Origin: Providencia stuartii
Lineage (GTDB): Bacteria; Pseudomonadota; Gammaproteobacteria; Enterobacterales; Enterobacteriaceae
Assembly (NCBI GenBank): GCA_900455155.1
Contig: UGUC01000001.1
Location: forward strand, 546,049 to 610,048
DNA: 64,000 nt
Direction of reading: 5' to 3'
Shown piece after piece: positions 10,193-21,158 of this stretch. Below the pieces are notes generated by a model, which worked only from the letters and a program-made list of their open reading frames with translations, did no database searches and had not been told where the DNA came from. A program made the translations under genes and the position numbers. Position 1 is the stretch's first letter. Each line of letters opens with the position of its first letter.

Positions 10193-11359
10193 TTAATCGT
10201 TACCAAAAAGATCTCGAGTATACACTTTATCCGCCACATCTTCGATTTCAGGCACCATACGGTTGGCTAAAATGATGTCGCTGTCCGCTTTAAAGGCCTC
10301 AAGGTCACGGTAGACTTTCGAGCGGAAGAACTCATCTTCTTTTAGCACTGGCTCATACACAATCACTTCGATACCTTTGGCCTTAATACGTTTCATCACG
10401 CCCTGCACCGCAGAAGCACGGAAATTATCAGAGCCTGCCTTCATCACCAAACGGTATACCCCCACTTTACGTGGTGCTTTGGCAATAAGGGCATCGGAAA
10501 TAAAGTCTTTACGTGTGCGGTTAGACTCCACAATGGCGTTAATCAGGTTATTCGGCACATCATCGTAGTTTGCTAACAACTGTTTGGTGTCTTTAGGGAG
10601 ACAATACCCGCCGTAACCGAAAGAGGGGTTGTTGTAGTGGCTACCGATACGCGGGTCTAATGACACCCCTTCAATGATTTGTCGTGCGTTCAAACCGCGG
10701 CTTTCTGCATAGGTATCTAATTCATTGAAATAGGCGACACGCATAGCCAAGTAGGTGTTTGCAAACAGTTTAATCGCTTCGGCTTCTGTGCTGTCAGTAA
10801 ACAGTACCGGAACGTCTTTCTTGATGGCCCCTTCCAGCAGCAAGTTAGCAAAAATCGCTGCCCGCTCAGAGCGCTCCCCTACCACAATACGGGAAGGGTG
10901 CAGGTTATCCCAAAGTGCACGGCCTTCGCGTAAAAACTCAGGCGAGAAAATCACATTGGTGTAGCCAAACTCTTCACGTAAGCGCTCAGTAAAGCCAACC
11001 GGAATGGTGGATTTCACAATGATAGTGGCGGCAGGATTGATTTTCTGCACGTCGTGAATGACCGATTCCACTGACTTGGTATTAAAGTAGTTGGTTTTAG
11101 GGTCATAGTCAGTGGGGGTCGCCACAATCACATATTGTGCGCCAGTATAGGCTTCGACAATATCTTGTGTCGCTCGGAAATTGAGTGTTTTTTCGCGTAG
11201 AAATTGCTCGATTTCGGTATCGATAATTGGCGACTGTTTGTTGTTAAGCATCGCCACTTTTTCGGCAATGATATCGACTGCCACCACTTCGTGGTGTTGT
11301 GACAGTAACATGGCATTGGACAGACCCACATAGCCTGTACCTGCAATTGCGATTTTCAT
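10193..11359 (-). CDS. ugd: UDP-glucose 6-dehydrogenase
   Basis: Ugd oxidises UDP-glucose twice with NAD+ to UDP-glucuronic acid, the substrate of the 4-epimerase encoded nearby. The start at 11359 gives [19 protein letters not shown] with a good Shine-Dalgarno (AGGA) ahead; an upstream in-frame start at 11443 only adds a non-conserved leader. The protein is 388 aa. The Rossmann motif is at the N terminus, the catalytic cysteine lies in [15 protein letters not shown] (near residue 255) and the C-terminal domain holds [15 protein letters not shown]. It is the last gene of the variable block before wza. Confidence 0.95.
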   Translation of the reverse strand: MKIAIAGTGYVGLSNAMLLSQHHEVVAVDIIAEKVAMLNNKQSPIIDTEIEQFLREKTLNFRATQDIVEAYTGAQYVIVATPTDYDPKTNYFNTKSVESVIHDVQKINPAATIIVKSTIPVGFTERLREEFGYTNVIFSPEFLREGRALWDNLHPSRIVVGERSERAAIFANLLLEGAIKKDVPVLFTDSTEAEAIKLFANTYLAMRVAYFNELDTYAESRGLNARQIIEGVSLDPRIGSHYNNPSFGYGGYCLPKDTKQLLANYDDVPNNLINAIVESNRTRKDFISDALIAKAPRKVGVYRLVMKAGSDNFRASAVQGVMKRIKAKGIEVIVYEPVLKEDEFFRSKVYRDLEAFKADSDIILANRMVPEIEDVADKVYTRDLFGND

Positions 11360-11427
11360 TTTTAATCCTGAAAATATTTGAATAAAGTTATAAAAAGTAT
11401 TATGACGAAGAGATATTGTTTGTCTGT

Positions 11428-12543
11428 TTAATTGATTAAACAATCATTTATTGCAACTAAATAACGATTAATAATTATTTGCTCATTAAATTCATTAGCC
11501 ATTTTTGTACGACTTTTTAGCCCCATTTGTAAACGTTGTTCATGAGACATTTGAATCATTAACTCCATAGCAGAAATCAAACTTTCAGTAGATCGAGGTT
11601 CACATAAGAATCCATTAATACCGTGCTCAACAGTTTCTCTACATCCGATATTGTCGGTGGTAATGATTGGTTTTCCCATTGCGCCTGATTCAAGCAATGA
11701 TTTAGGAACTCCCTCGCGATAATAAGATGGCAAAACCATACAATCTACTTTTGCAATTTCTTTTTCAACGGAGTCTGAAACACCTAGATATATAACGATA
11801 CCTTCATTTATCCAAGATTGCATTTCTGACTTACTAACTGCTGAAGGATTATTAACACCTAAAAATCCAAGTAACCGAAATTCTACTTTTTGACCATATT
11901 TTTGTTTTAACTTTCTTGCCGCTTCAACATAATGTCCTACACCTTTGTCGTAAAGCATTCTAGCAATTAATAAGAATCGAATAATGCCATCATCAGGAGC
12001 TTGAGATACTTTAAAGCGTTCTAGATCAACTCCAGATCCAGGTAACCTTTCGGTAATATCTTTTGAGGCAAATTTACTTTTAAGAAAAAGAGCCCTGTCA
12101 TCCTCATTTTGAAAAAAAATTTTAGACGCTTTTTTTTGACTTATTTTATACAGCATACGTGCAATTTTTGAGGATAAACTTTCATCAATAAATAATGTAC
12201 CTAAACCAGCAATATTATTTATTGTTTTTATATTAAGTAATGAAGCTGCGAGAGTTCCATAAATATTATTTTTGGGGGTGAAATTTAAAACACATTTTAT
12301 TGAGTATTTTTTAAAAATTCTGTAGAAATTGAGTAGTGTAAAAAGATCTTTTAAAGGGTTTTTTCCTCCTTGATCTATAGGCAAATCTACAAATAAACAA
12401 CCTAAATTTTCTAATCGTACAGAATAGTCGTCTTTTGGTGCTATTGCTAATACTTTATATCCAGAGTTAATGAGGCTTTTTATAGTGTTTTGCCTAAAAT
12501 TATATAAGTACCAACTTGTATTAGCTGTTATGGCAATCATCAA
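11428..12543 (-). CDS. Glycosyltransferase family 4 (first of two)
   Basis: This is a 371-aa GT-B fold enzyme expected to add one sugar to the undecaprenyl-linked repeat unit at the inner face of the membrane. The N-terminal domain starts [23 protein letters not shown]. The C-terminal nucleotide-sugar domain has [20 protein letters not shown] and the retaining-GT4 signature [25 protein letters not shown], with the E-x7-E motif at EGVPKSLLE. The sequence resembles O-antigen and capsule GT4 enzymes of the PglA/WbpX kind, but donor and linkage cannot be read from it. The stop is close to ugd and the frame is intact. Confidence 0.85.
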   Translation of the reverse strand: MMIAITANTSWYLYNFRQNTIKSLINSGYKVLAIAPKDDYSVRLENLGCLFVDLPIDQGGKNPLKDLFTLLNFYRIFKKYSIKCVLNFTPKNNIYGTLAASLLNIKTINNIAGLGTLFIDESLSSKIARMLYKISQKKASKIFFQNEDDRALFLKSKFASKDITERLPGSGVDLERFKVSQAPDDGIIRFLLIARMLYDKGVGHYVEAARKLKQKYGQKVEFRLLGFLGVNNPSAVSKSEMQSWINEGIVIYLGVSDSVEKEIAKVDCMVLPSYYREGVPKSLLESGAMGKPIITTDNIGCRETVEHGINGFLCEPRSTESLISAMELMIQMSHEQRLQMGLKSRTKMANEFNEQIIINRYLVAINDCLIN

Positions 12544-12552
12544 AATAAAATC

Positions 12553-13564
12553 CTATATTTTATAATATTCTCGGTACCATTTAACTAAGTTAGCGATACC
12601 TTCTTTTATTCCAACTTTCGGCTTATAGCTTGTGGCATTAAATAAATCTTGGGTGTCAGAATAAGTTTTATATACATCTCCAGGTTGCATTTCACGAAAA
12701 TTCTTTTTAGCTTCGATACCTAATTCATCTTCTAGTATTTTGATAAAGTCCATAAGATTAACTGGTGAGCCATATCCTATATTATATACTCTATAAGGTG
12801 CGGAGCTTGTTGCTGGAGATCCTAATTCTACTGTCCAGTCATCATTTCTTTTGGGAATAATACTCGAAACACGAATAACACCTTCAACGATATCATCAAT
12901 ATAAGTGAAATCACGCCACATATCACCATTATTATTTATATCAATAACTTCACCATTGATAATTTTTTTTGTAAAAATAAATGGAGCCATATCAGGGCGT
13001 CCCCAGGGGCCATATACAGTAAAAAAATCGCAATCCGGTTGTAGGAATATTATATAGATGGGAATAAGAATGAGCCATTAACTCATTACATTTTTTTGGT
13101 AGCTGCATATAAAGATACGGGATGATCTACAGTATCAGAGGTGGAAAAACGGAATTTTATTATTAAGGCCATAAACGGAACTAGAAGATGCATAAATTAA
13201 AATGTTCTATATTATGCTGTCTGCAGCATTCAAGAATATTTAAAAAACCAACTAGATTACTATCCGCATAAGCATTTGGGTTTTCTAATGAATATCTAAC
13301 TCCTGCTTGAGCTGCTAGATGGATTACTCGGTCAAATTTGTTTTCACAGAATAAATTTAGCATACTTTCTTTACATGAAATATCAAGCTGAAGGAATTTA
13401 AACTGATTAAACTTACTATTTAGTTTTAGACGTGATTTTTTTAAATTTATATCGTAGTAATCATTAATTGAATCTAATCCAATGACAGAATGACCTTGTA
13501 TTAATAACTCATAACAAACTTTTGCACCGATAAATCCAGCTGCACCTGTAACTAAAAAATTCAT
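12553..13564 (-). CDS. uge: UDP-glucuronate 4-epimerase (four single-base frameshifts)
   Basis: This enzyme converts UDP-GlcA to UDP-GalA. It starts [21 protein letters not shown] with the NAD+ motif GAAGFIG and has [14 protein letters not shown]. The middle, 12990-13190, needs four one-base removals, all in A/T runs, to restore [12 protein letters not shown], then [10 protein letters not shown] (catalytic Tyr and Lys) and [18 protein letters not shown]. The remainder reads [13 protein letters not shown] and ends WYREYYKI. The corrected length of 335 aa matches the family (about 334 aa). Together with ugd it implies galacturonic or glucuronic acid in the polymer. The concentration of A/T-run insertions makes sequencing error the likely cause. 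Confidence 0.85.
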
Positions 13565-13573
13565 TTTACACCT

Positions 13574-14725
13574 CTAAATGGATTTTAAACAACTTATGAA
13601 CTTACTAACAAAAATATCTTTTGAGAATTTTTTTTGAATATACTGTTTCCTAATATTTATATTGTCTTCAGAATTAATTAACTCTATATTATCTATTGTT
13701 ATTTTAATTCTTTCTGCCAGTTCTTTGGGGTCATATTTTTTTAAAATTGAACCAAGTGTATTATTTGTTATAATCTCATTGATGCCATCTACATTGGTAG
13801 ACACACAGTATAACCCATAAGATAAAGCTTCGAGAATAACCCTAGGTAAGCCTTCTTGATATGATGTTAAAATTACAAAATCAGACTTTAAATAAAATGG
13901 TTCTAAATCATGCTGATGTCCCCAAAATTTAAATGAATTAGTTAGATTTAGTTTAGTTATCTTTTCTTTTATTTCAGTCAAATAGCTAGTATCATCATCC
14001 TTGCAGCAACCAATAACATTAATAATTACTCTATCTCTTATCTCAGTAGAAAGTAATGATATACTGTTAATTAATAGCTCTATATTTTTTCTTCTAGATA
14101 TAACGCCGATAAAAGAAATAGTTATGCTATTTTTATCGGTACAGTAACTATTTTTTTTTAGCAGTGGTATATCAAAACCAGTATATATAGTTTCAATCTT
14201 ATTACCATATTTTCGAATTTCTTGGCTAGTGAATAAACTATAACAAGAATCAGATACTAGAACTATTTTTCTTGATAATTTGATTGCAATTTTAGTTATA
14301 ATTTTTACTCTATCATTAATTCTAACATACCAGATAATTTTATCTTTGTTAAGCAAGAGTATTGGTAGATAAAGCAAAAAACATCTAATGTCATTAATAC
14401 AAAAGTAATTGGCTAAAAATAATCTCTTTTTCTTTCCCAAAGTAATGGAAAGCCAAAATTTTAATAAGTATATGAAATATAGAAATGGTGAAAAAAGATT
14501 TTTTTTAATAGAGCTTCTTCGTTTCATCAAATGTTGTGGGATATCAGAAGACTTGCAGTTAATGTTATTTTTATTTGCTAGCTCAATAAGTTTACCATTT
14601 TTTGATGTAATTATAGTTACATTATAATTTTTTTCTTGTAGTAGAGATGCCAGTACTAGCATACTTTTAGGTGCACCACCCGATGCGTCAGAATAAGAAT
14701 CAAAGAATATTATTTTATTTTTCAT
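13574..14725 (-). CDS. Glycosyltransferase family 4 (second of two)
   Basis: This is a retaining GT-B glycosyltransferase of about 383 aa. The start MKNKIIFFDSYSDASGGAPKSML carries the glycine-rich acceptor-side loop typical of GT4. The C-terminal half has ITISFIGVISRRKNIELLINSI and the signature SYQEGLPRVILEALSYGLYCVST with the E-x7-E pair. It is AT-rich and Ile/Lys/Asn-rich like its neighbours, as usual for horizontally exchanged O-antigen genes. The start region overlaps the stop of the acyltransferase upstream. An ATG three codons earlier (14734) is an alternative start. Sugar specificity is unknown. Confidence 0.83.
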   Translation of the reverse strand: MKNKIIFFDSYSDASGGAPKSMLVLASLLQEKNYNVTIITSKNGKLIELANKNNINCKSSDIPQHLMKRRSSIKKNLFSPFLYFIYLLKFWLSITLGKKKRLFLANYFCINDIRCFLLYLPILLLNKDKIIWYVRINDRVKIITKIAIKLSRKIVLVSDSCYSLFTSQEIRKYGNKIETIYTGFDIPLLKKNSYCTDKNSITISFIGVISRRKNIELLINSISLLSTEIRDRVIINVIGCCKDDDTSYLTEIKEKITKLNLTNSFKFWGHQHDLEPFYLKSDFVILTSYQEGLPRVILEALSYGLYCVSTNVDGINEIITNNTLGSILKKYDPKELAERIKITIDNIELINSEDNINIRKQYIQKKFSKDIFVSKFISCLKSI

Positions 14726-15260
14726 AAATATCAATTAGTTCACTAGATTTTTTTTGAATAAAAAGTTTATTTGGAGGGATGTCTTGATAAACAATAGAAC
14801 CTGCAGAAATTATTGCACCAGAACCAATAGTCACACCTTTAAGAATTGTTACATTTGAACCGATCCATACATTATTACCAATGTTAATTTCTTTGCATAT
14901 AAATGTTGTACGAATCTTTGTTAAGCCAGCTTTATAGTCATGGTCATGATCATAAACTTTAACATTTTCACCAAATATTACATTATTACCAATTGTTATT
15001 TTTTTCTTACAGTTAATGCTTGTATTTCTATTAATAAATACATTGTTTCCTATCGTTAACAGACCAGAGTCTATATTTAAGAATAAACCTGATCTTGCAG
15101 AAAAACCATTTTTTATATGAATTTTTCCAGACTTTATAAAAACAGCTCCGATAAATTTTGAATGAAATGGATTGATTTTTATTTTATTTATATAAATCAA
15201 AGAGTAAAAAAAAGTACATAATAGGCTATATAATGCTCTAATTATTTTTATAAAGTACAT
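14715..15260 (-). CDS. Hexapeptide-repeat acyltransferase
   Basis: This 181-aa left-handed beta-helix protein belongs to the LacA/NodL/WbbJ-like O-acetyltransferases. Hexapeptide turns are visible from about residue 70 (LTIGNNVFINRNTSINCKK, then IGNNVIFGENVKVYDHDHDY with the catalytic-type histidines, then IGNNVWIGSNVTILKGVTIG and SGAIISAGSIVY). A hydrophobic N terminus may bring it to the membrane. It most likely O-acetylates a sugar of the repeat unit; an N-acyl role cannot be excluded. It overlaps the GT4 start downstream and the GT2 stop upstream. Confidence 0.82.
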   Translation of the reverse strand: MYFIKIIRALYSLLCTFFYSLIYINKIKINPFHSKFIGAVFIKSGKIHIKNGFSARSGLFLNIDSGLLTIGNNVFINRNTSINCKKKITIGNNVIFGENVKVYDHDHDYKAGLTKIRTTFICKEINIGNNVWIGSNVTILKGVTIGSGAIISAGSIVYQDIPPNKLFIQKKSSELIDIYEK

Positions 15261-16198
15261 TATTTATTTTTTCCTTCATCTTAATATAAGTATTTTTTTT
15301 AAAAGGTAGTAATGACAACAAAAATAAGATATAACCATGTTTTGATGACGGAGATATTCGTATTATTTTTATTGACCAGTAGAGTGAATTTAGTAATGAC
15401 TTGCCTAAATAGGATTTAACTATGATAGAATAAATTTTAATATCTAAGTGATTTTTAAAAGTTAATAACTCTGGGGAAATTTGGGATACGTTATTATTGA
15501 ATCTAGCAAGGGATAGCAAAAGGTCTTTCTTTATATCACGATTTCTCCCACTGTTTTTATGAAATCTAACTGAAAATAATGGTTTGTTAATATAAGTTAA
15601 AATTCCTTTTTCTGAAAGTAATTTCAATATAAAAAAGTTATCTTCTTTATATCTTAAATTATTATCAAAACCACCACTGTCAATAAATAATTGTTTGGGC
15701 ACTAATATACTTGGTGTTATCATTGATACTTCACCTAGGTAAAACATTTTTTTCATTAAATCAAGACTTGTACTACTATCTATATTATTAGAATGTTTTT
15801 TTTATAAGAGAATTATTTGCATCTATAAGAATACAATCACTGAGGCAAAAATTCTTTTTATTGTTTAGATCTAAAGCGTCTAGTTGAGTTTGAATTTTAT
15901 CAGGATGCCATTCATCATCAGCATCTAAGAAGGCAATATAATCCCCTTTGGCATATTTAACACCATTATTTCTAGCTAGAGATGGTCCCGAATTTTCTTG
16001 ATTGATGATTAATATTGGGAGTGATATTTTTATATTTTTTATAACATTCACACTATTATCAGTAGAACCATCATCTACAATAATAATTTCTATATTTTTA
16101 AATGTTTGATTATCTATACTTTGGATTGCCTTAGCTATCCAATTTTCAGAATTGTAACAAGGTATTACTACCGAGACTAATAAATGGTTATATAACAT
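15238..16198 (-). CDS. Glycosyltransferase family 2 (one frameshift)
   Basis: This is an inverting GT-A glycosyltransferase. It begins MLYNHLLVSVVIPCYNSENW and continues IEIIIVDDGSTDNSVNVI, QENSGPSLARNNGVKYAKGDYI and AFLDADDEWHPDKI, giving the nucleotide-binding DDGS and metal-binding DADDEW motifs. An extra A in an eight-A run near 15797 splits it. With seven A the frame continues KKHSNNIDSSTSLDLMKKMF into the rest (LGEVSMITPSILVPKQLF and YKEDNFFILKLLSEKG). Corrected length is 319 aa. A C-terminal basic helix could associate with the membrane. Confidence 0.85.
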
Positions 16199-17534
16199 GA
16201 TTTTTTTTCTTTAAATATAAAATAAATAAACTAAGAGTAATAAGATATACTAACGGTAGTAAAATTAATCTATACTTATTACTGATTTCATTAAACAATA
16301 TAGGATAGGATATTAATAATAAGTTAAGGGGGATGTTTTTTATTATTGATATATTTTCATCACTACTTTTATTAATAAAATATATCCTTGTGCAGTGTAG
16401 AACTAGTAATGATATTAAAGTAGATATAATACATCCCCAAATATTATAAATAGGAATCAATATTAAATTTCCAATGAGGTTTATCACTGCAGCAAGAAGT
16501 GTACTATAAAATGCATATTTTGCATGCTTATTTTTAATAAATACACCACCTAGTAAGGAAGAAATAATAGAGTAAAAAGCACCAATTATTAAGAATGGAA
16601 TATAAATTAGAGAGTCCACATATCTAGAATCAAATATATATGGGAATATGTAATTGATAATTGGAATTGAAAATAAAACACATAAGTACAAGGATATATA
16701 ATTTATAGACCAAATTGATGTAGAATTATTCCTCATGATCAATATATGCCATATCTGGAGAAAAATTCTATTTAATGCTGTCAACAATGATGGAAATTTA
16801 GTTGCTATGCTGTATATAGCAACAGAGGTTATTCCGCTAAATATTCCAAGCATAAACTTATCAGATGTATTAATAACCCACCATAAAATTGTATTTGGCA
16901 TTAAAAATAAAGAATATGAAATTTCACTTTTCTTAAAGAAGATAAGCTTTTTATTAAAAATAATATAACTGTATATTCTATATTTAAAGAAAAGTATTAT
17001 AAAACAGGCTGTAGTTGCAATTGAAAGTATTGATATGATTTCCTCTAAATTTATTGTTTTGTATTTCAAAATATAGAAGTAATATAATGCTAACGTAATG
17101 ATATTTTTGAAAAACTCTATTAAAGTCATAGATAGTATTTTTTCATTTGCTTTTTCTAGCTGTTTTATTAATTCAATAAGGAAATTTAAGTAAATATTAA
17201 TTACTAATAAAGTTGAAACATAATTATTAAAATAGAGTTGCGAAATATAGTAAATAATAGGTGTTAATATTATGAATATCAATGAACCATTAAAAAATAA
17301 TCTTGAAAAAATAATACGCTGTGCTTTTTTTTGTTTCCGATAACAAAATCTAAATACAGCATCAATAACACCACCAGTCATCAATGGAAATAATAATATA
17401 ATAGTAGTAAGTAGTAATTCATATTCTCCATATATATCGATAGATGTATTTTTAGATATTATAATTACATTTAAAATGAGAATTATTTTGCTAAAAATAC
17501 CCAAGAGTACAGAGGTGATTATAATTTTTTTCAT
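16188..17534 (-). CDS. wzx: Wzx-type polysaccharide flippase
   Basis: This 448-aa integral membrane protein of the MOP/PST superfamily has about twelve hydrophobic helices evenly spread. It is expected to flip the undecaprenyl-diphosphate-linked repeat unit to the periplasm. Family-like features are the N-terminal segment with a short loop before YGEYELLLTTIILLFPL, the DKFMLGIFSGITSVAIYSIA motif typical of Wzx (residues around 225) and C-terminal paired helices. As in all Wzx proteins, identity to known members is low, so the call rests on topology, that motif and the locus context. It is very AT-rich. Confidence 0.85.
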   Translation of the reverse strand: MKKIIITSVLLGIFSKIILILNVIIISKNTSIDIYGEYELLLTTIILLFPLMTGGVIDAVFRFCYRKQKKAQRIIFSRLFFNGSLIFIILTPIIYYISQLYFNNYVSTLLVINIYLNFLIELIKQLEKANEKILSMTLIEFFKNIITLALYYFYILKYKTINLEEIISILSIATTACFIILFFKYRIYSYIIFNKKLIFFKKSEISYSLFLMPNTILWWVINTSDKFMLGIFSGITSVAIYSIATKFPSLLTALNRIFLQIWHILIMRNNSTSIWSINYISLYLCVLFSIPIINYIFPYIFDSRYVDSLIYIPFLIIGAFYSIISSLLGGVFIKNKHAKYAFYSTLLAAVINLIGNLILIPIYNIWGCIISTLISLLVLHCTRIYFINKSSDENISIIKNIPLNLLLISYPILFNEISNKYRLILLPLVYLITLSLFILYLKKKNHVI

Positions 17535-17541
17535 CGTAAAG

Positions 17542-18744
17542 TTAATTTATTTGATTAATTATTTTACTTTCTAATTTTGAAATTTCATTAATTATTTTCT
17601 CTTTGGAGGTATTGTTATTTAAAATTTTTGAATATTCATTTTTTATTAAATTATTAATTTTATAAGGTTCTTTCCAGAGTGAATCTGAAGAGCTTTCAAT
17701 TATATTGGTATCAATATTTAATTCACCAATAACGCCTTTAAACTTTACACTATATGAAAGAGCTATCGCAGGTATTCCTGTTTGTAATGCAGATACACAA
17801 GCATGCATTCTACCGGAAATAACAAATTTAGAATTAGCGATTATTTCTCTAGCTAAGACTGGCTGGATTATTTCAGTTATTTTTAGTATAAGATTAGTAT
17901 CTAGTGGTTTAAGACGTGAGTAAATATCTTCTATAATTGGTGCATCTGAAGATGTATCACTGAGTACATGAGCAAGTAAGATAATATTAAATTTTTTATC
18001 GTATAAGTCATTTATAACTGAAACCCAAGCATTAATATAATCTTCTTTACTAGTAGTATATGCTTTCCACAAGCCAGAAGGAACAACGACTATGTAATTA
18101 TTTAAATTATTTGTTAATTTTTTAGCTTGTTCCTTTATAAACTCTTCATTCTGATTTGGAAGAGTTAGGTATGCTAAATCAGCGGATTCATCAACATTTT
18201 TTAAATTAAGTGTGTTCTTTAAATAATCGAAATTTGTTTTATCTCGAGTATATATTTTCACATCTTTAAGTGTTGATTTAACTAGAGTTTTTCTCCAGCT
18301 TGTGAATGGCCCCATAGTTTGTCCTATAAGTGAAACATCTATCAGATTTCTTTTTAAGCTATTTATTTTTAATAATTCAATTACTAAAGCTTTTATTGAA
18401 TAGTACTCAGAAAAATCATCTCCACCTAATTGAATAACTTTATCTACATTTAATTTCTTAATAATTTTTCCGAAATTAATAGAATAATTAAAATATTTAA
18501 ATGTTTTAATAAGCTTATTGCTATTTGAACACTCAGGCCTAAGTTTGATACCTAATTCTTTGAAACTAGTTATATTGCTATAATTAGATGCTGTTTTTAT
18601 CCTTTCTAATCCATCATCTTCTATATTGTCAACTATAAAGCTTATATTGGGATCGTTTTTCTGCATGTAATAAATACAATTTGCCACCATCATAAGTGAA
18701 CCATAATTTTTAGAATTACTTGCTCTCATTATTAAGATTTTCAT
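17542..18744 (-). CDS. Polysaccharide pyruvyl transferase family protein
   Basis: This is a 400-aa WcaK/CsaB-family enzyme that would attach a pyruvate ketal from phosphoenolpyruvate to a sugar of the repeat, adding a negative charge. Family features are the N-terminal NSKNYGSLMMVANCIYYM strand-loop-helix, IQLGGDDFSEYY, DVSLIGQTMGPFTSW, IYTRDKTNFDYLK, the ESADLAY segment and the C-terminal donor-site motif ISGRMHACVSALQTGIPAIAL with the conserved Arg-Met-His. Its stop lies 8 bases from the wzx start and its start overlaps the wzy end by 29 bases. Some members are sulfo- or other transferases, so the chemistry is inferred. Confidence 0.85.
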   Translation of the reverse strand: MKILIMRASNSKNYGSLMMVANCIYYMQKNDPNISFIVDNIEDDGLERIKTASNYSNITSFKELGIKLRPECSNSNKLIKTFKYFNYSINFGKIIKKLNVDKVIQLGGDDFSEYYSIKALVIELLKINSLKRNLIDVSLIGQTMGPFTSWRKTLVKSTLKDVKIYTRDKTNFDYLKNTLNLKNVDESADLAYLTLPNQNEEFIKEQAKKLTNNLNNYIVVVPSGLWKAYTTSKEDYINAWVSVINDLYDKKFNIILLAHVLSDTSSDAPIIEDIYSRLKPLDTNLILKITEIIQPVLAREIIANSKFVISGRMHACVSALQTGIPAIALSYSVKFKGVIGELNIDTNIIESSSDSLWKEPYKINNLIKNEYSKILNNNTSKEKIINEISKLESKIINQIN

Positions 18745-19756
18745 TTTTATTCCTATTTTTTATTAATCGTAATGCAATATATGGTAGCGATATAGCATTT
18801 GCATATCTATACATTGAATGTGTACAAGTAAGAACTATTACGCTAATTAAATAAAACCAATCAATATATATTAGTGAATGTTTTTTTCTGAAGTGATATA
18901 GACATAAAGCTAAACTTATAATATTAATTAACACTAAAAGAGTTGCAATTCCAAAACTATTAGTAAATATATTAAAGGAGCTATTGAAATTTTGAAGTAT
19001 AGTATCTATGTATTCTTTTGATATGATAAAATCAAGTCCTTCTTTATTTGCAGCAGAAATAGCTTCAGGATCATATTCTTTTGCAGATGCTCCATTTCGA
19101 CGAGATACAAAGCTTAATTTTATTGCTATTGATAAAGGAAGTTTTAAGAATAATACTATCAGTAATAAAATAGATATGATGAACGAATAGAGGAACAATT
19201 TGTTTTTATGATTCAAAAAATAAACAATATAAGATAGCAGTACTAGAAATATATTTTCTGGCCTAGCGAGTATTAAAATTGTGCAACCTAAGAAAATATA
19301 GAGCTTATTTCTAATAGATATTCCATATAATAAAAATAATAAACCGGAAATGCTATATGCTTCTTTTAAAATAAAAAAACACCAATAGCTACCGATCGAA
19401 AAAAGAATTACACCAAAAACACAGCTTGTATCAATTTTACTATATTTATTATATATAATTATAAGTGGTATAGTATAGATAAGAATATTTGTTAATTTAA
19501 AATACCAGGGGCCAAATTGTTCATATAATGTGTTTACATAGAAGGCATATATTTTAAGGCTTCTATTGTTAATATATGTTTCTTCATCAGGAAATAAAGG
19601 TAAGTAAGTGCCACCAAGTTTATTGATATGAAAGTAACCTAACATTAAAATGAAGTAAAAAATATAAATTGAAAATACTAATATTATAGATGCTTTGCTT
19701 CTAGCTAAAAGTAGGCATAGTATAAATGATAAAAATGTTAACGTTATTTCTAGCAT
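18716..19756 (-). CDS. wzy: Putative Wzy O-antigen/capsule polymerase
   Basis: This is a 346-aa membrane protein with roughly nine to eleven predicted transmembrane helices and a large hydrophilic loop (about residues 210-255, RRNGASAKEYDPEAISAANKEG) toward the C-terminal half, the layout of Wzy polymerases. An FPDEETYINNR motif near residue 57 resembles EpsG/Wzy-type proteins. It sits between the pyruvyltransferase and the nitroreductase-like gene, and no other polymerase candidate exists in the locus. The call is by topology and context; sequence similarity between Wzy proteins is too low to confirm it by eye. Confidence 0.75.
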   Translation of the reverse strand: MLEITLTFLSFILCLLLARSKASIILVFSIYIFYFILMLGYFHINKLGGTYLPLFPDEETYINNRSLKIYAFYVNTLYEQFGPWYFKLTNILIYTIPLIIIYNKYSKIDTSCVFGVILFSIGSYWCFFILKEAYSISGLLFLLYGISIRNKLYIFLGCTILILARPENIFLVLLSYIVYFLNHKNKLFLYSFIISILLLIVLFLKLPLSIAIKLSFVSRRNGASAKEYDPEAISAANKEGLDFIISKEYIDTILQNFNSSFNIFTNSFGIATLLVLINIISLALCLYHFRKKHSLIYIDWFYLISVIVLTCTHSMYRYANAISLPYIALRLIKNRNKNENLNNESK

Positions 19757-19757
19757 T

Positions 19758-20700
19758 TTAATTATGAATTTTTAGTGTGTTAATAATAGATTTCCTAGGC
19801 GAATGGCATACTTCTGTATCTTGTTCATAATAACCTAGGGAAATATATACTGTGGGGATTTCGTAAGGAGGAATGTTTAATATTTTTTGTATTTTATAAT
19901 TACTATCTTTTTCTTCGCACCAGTTAAGAAAGCAACTTGCTATATTATTAGAGTGTAAGCTATTTACTAAGTTCATGCTAAATAGTCCACTATCGAACCA
20001 TAATTGATTTCGTTCTTTAGGGCTTAAACATGAGTTAATACAACCTGTTATAATAATTAAATTCTGTACTGCGTTTCCAAAGCCAGTGTTTCCATTTTGC
20101 AGAGATAGTAATTTGTTGATAATATTTTTATTTTGAATAAGGTGAACACGCCATGATTGTCTATTGCATACAGATGGTGTTAAAGTAGCTAGCTCTACGC
20201 TGGCAGAGATAGCTCCAATATCCACTAGCTTATTCTGGTAGTAGCGTACACTTTTTCTTGTTTTTAATACTTCTGCATATGAAGAACGGCATTTATCCGT
20301 TATTGACGGGTTTATTATGAGTGGTGAAGAAAGGGGAGTAATCTTAACTTCATTTTTATTTATAAATTCTTTTATATAATCAAGTTGTGGAGCATTATTG
20401 TGAGCATTTAGGTAATGTGTTAATACATTAATTACATTACTAATTTCTTCATTATGTGGAGATTTACTTATTAGTAACTGTGTGTTAAGAATAATGTTAT
20501 ATATTACTTTTTTTTCCAAAAAAATCTTTTCTTGGTTTTAGGGTTAGGCCTTTTTCAATTTTATGATAGTCTTTCCTTAATTTATATATTAAGGATTCTA
20601 AATCTGAATTACCAGTGTTTTTTATATATACACTAAAGTCATTGAAAAACACATTAAGGCATTTAATGTTATACTTTATTTTTTTGAGGAATTTTTTCAT
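19758..20700 (-). CDS. Nitroreductase-fold flavoprotein of the polysaccharide locus (one frameshift)
   Basis: An FMN-binding nitroreductase-like domain follows a helical N-terminal extension. The first 65 residues (MKKFLKKIKYNIKCLNVFF to RKDFFGKK) are separated from the rest by an extra A in an eight-A run near 20512; corrected length is 313 aa. Flavin-site features are SYAEVLKTRKSVRYYQNK, ATLTPSVCNRQSWRVHLI, GFGNAVQNLIIITG and PPYEIPTVYISLGYYE. Such proteins occur beside polysaccharide pyruvyl transferases in some exopolysaccharide loci, but I know of no established reaction. It is the first complete gene after the promoter leader. Confidence 0.75.
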
Positions 20701-21158
20701 TTTATAGATTAATACCTGTCTCTTGATTATTTTTACAGCTTTTCGGCCACTTTAGATTTTAATGACTAACTAATTTTGAATCAAAGTATTAGCAATTATG
20801 CTTGTTGTTTACGTATTAGTTAAAAAGAAAGATGTGACAAATATCTTTGATGTCAATAAGAACTATTTCCTGTATTTTCTTAGTATAGTGAAAATAGGGC
20901 TATGAATTAAATTGAGTAATTTTACAATTTCAGAAGAGAAAAATTTGTACTTATATTACTTAAAAATAGTTTTTCTTTGTATAAGAGTTTTCTTTATCCA
21001 ATGATTTTTTATAAGACCATACTTATCATTTAAGGTATATTTAATAATTAAACTTACAATATATTTTTTAAATATTTTACTTTCAAGTTTTGCTATTTTT
21101 AATTATGTCTATTTTTATTGAATTTACTCAGTACTAATTTATGAGAAATGTATCTTAA
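20701..21158. other. AT-rich gap, no gene seen
   Basis: These 458 bases, extremely AT-rich, separate the rmlB remnant from the first complete gene of the variable block. I find no ORF, hairpin with T tract or recognisable remnant. It forms a long untranslated leader for the downstream genes if they are transcribed from the JUMPstart side. Confidence 0.45.
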
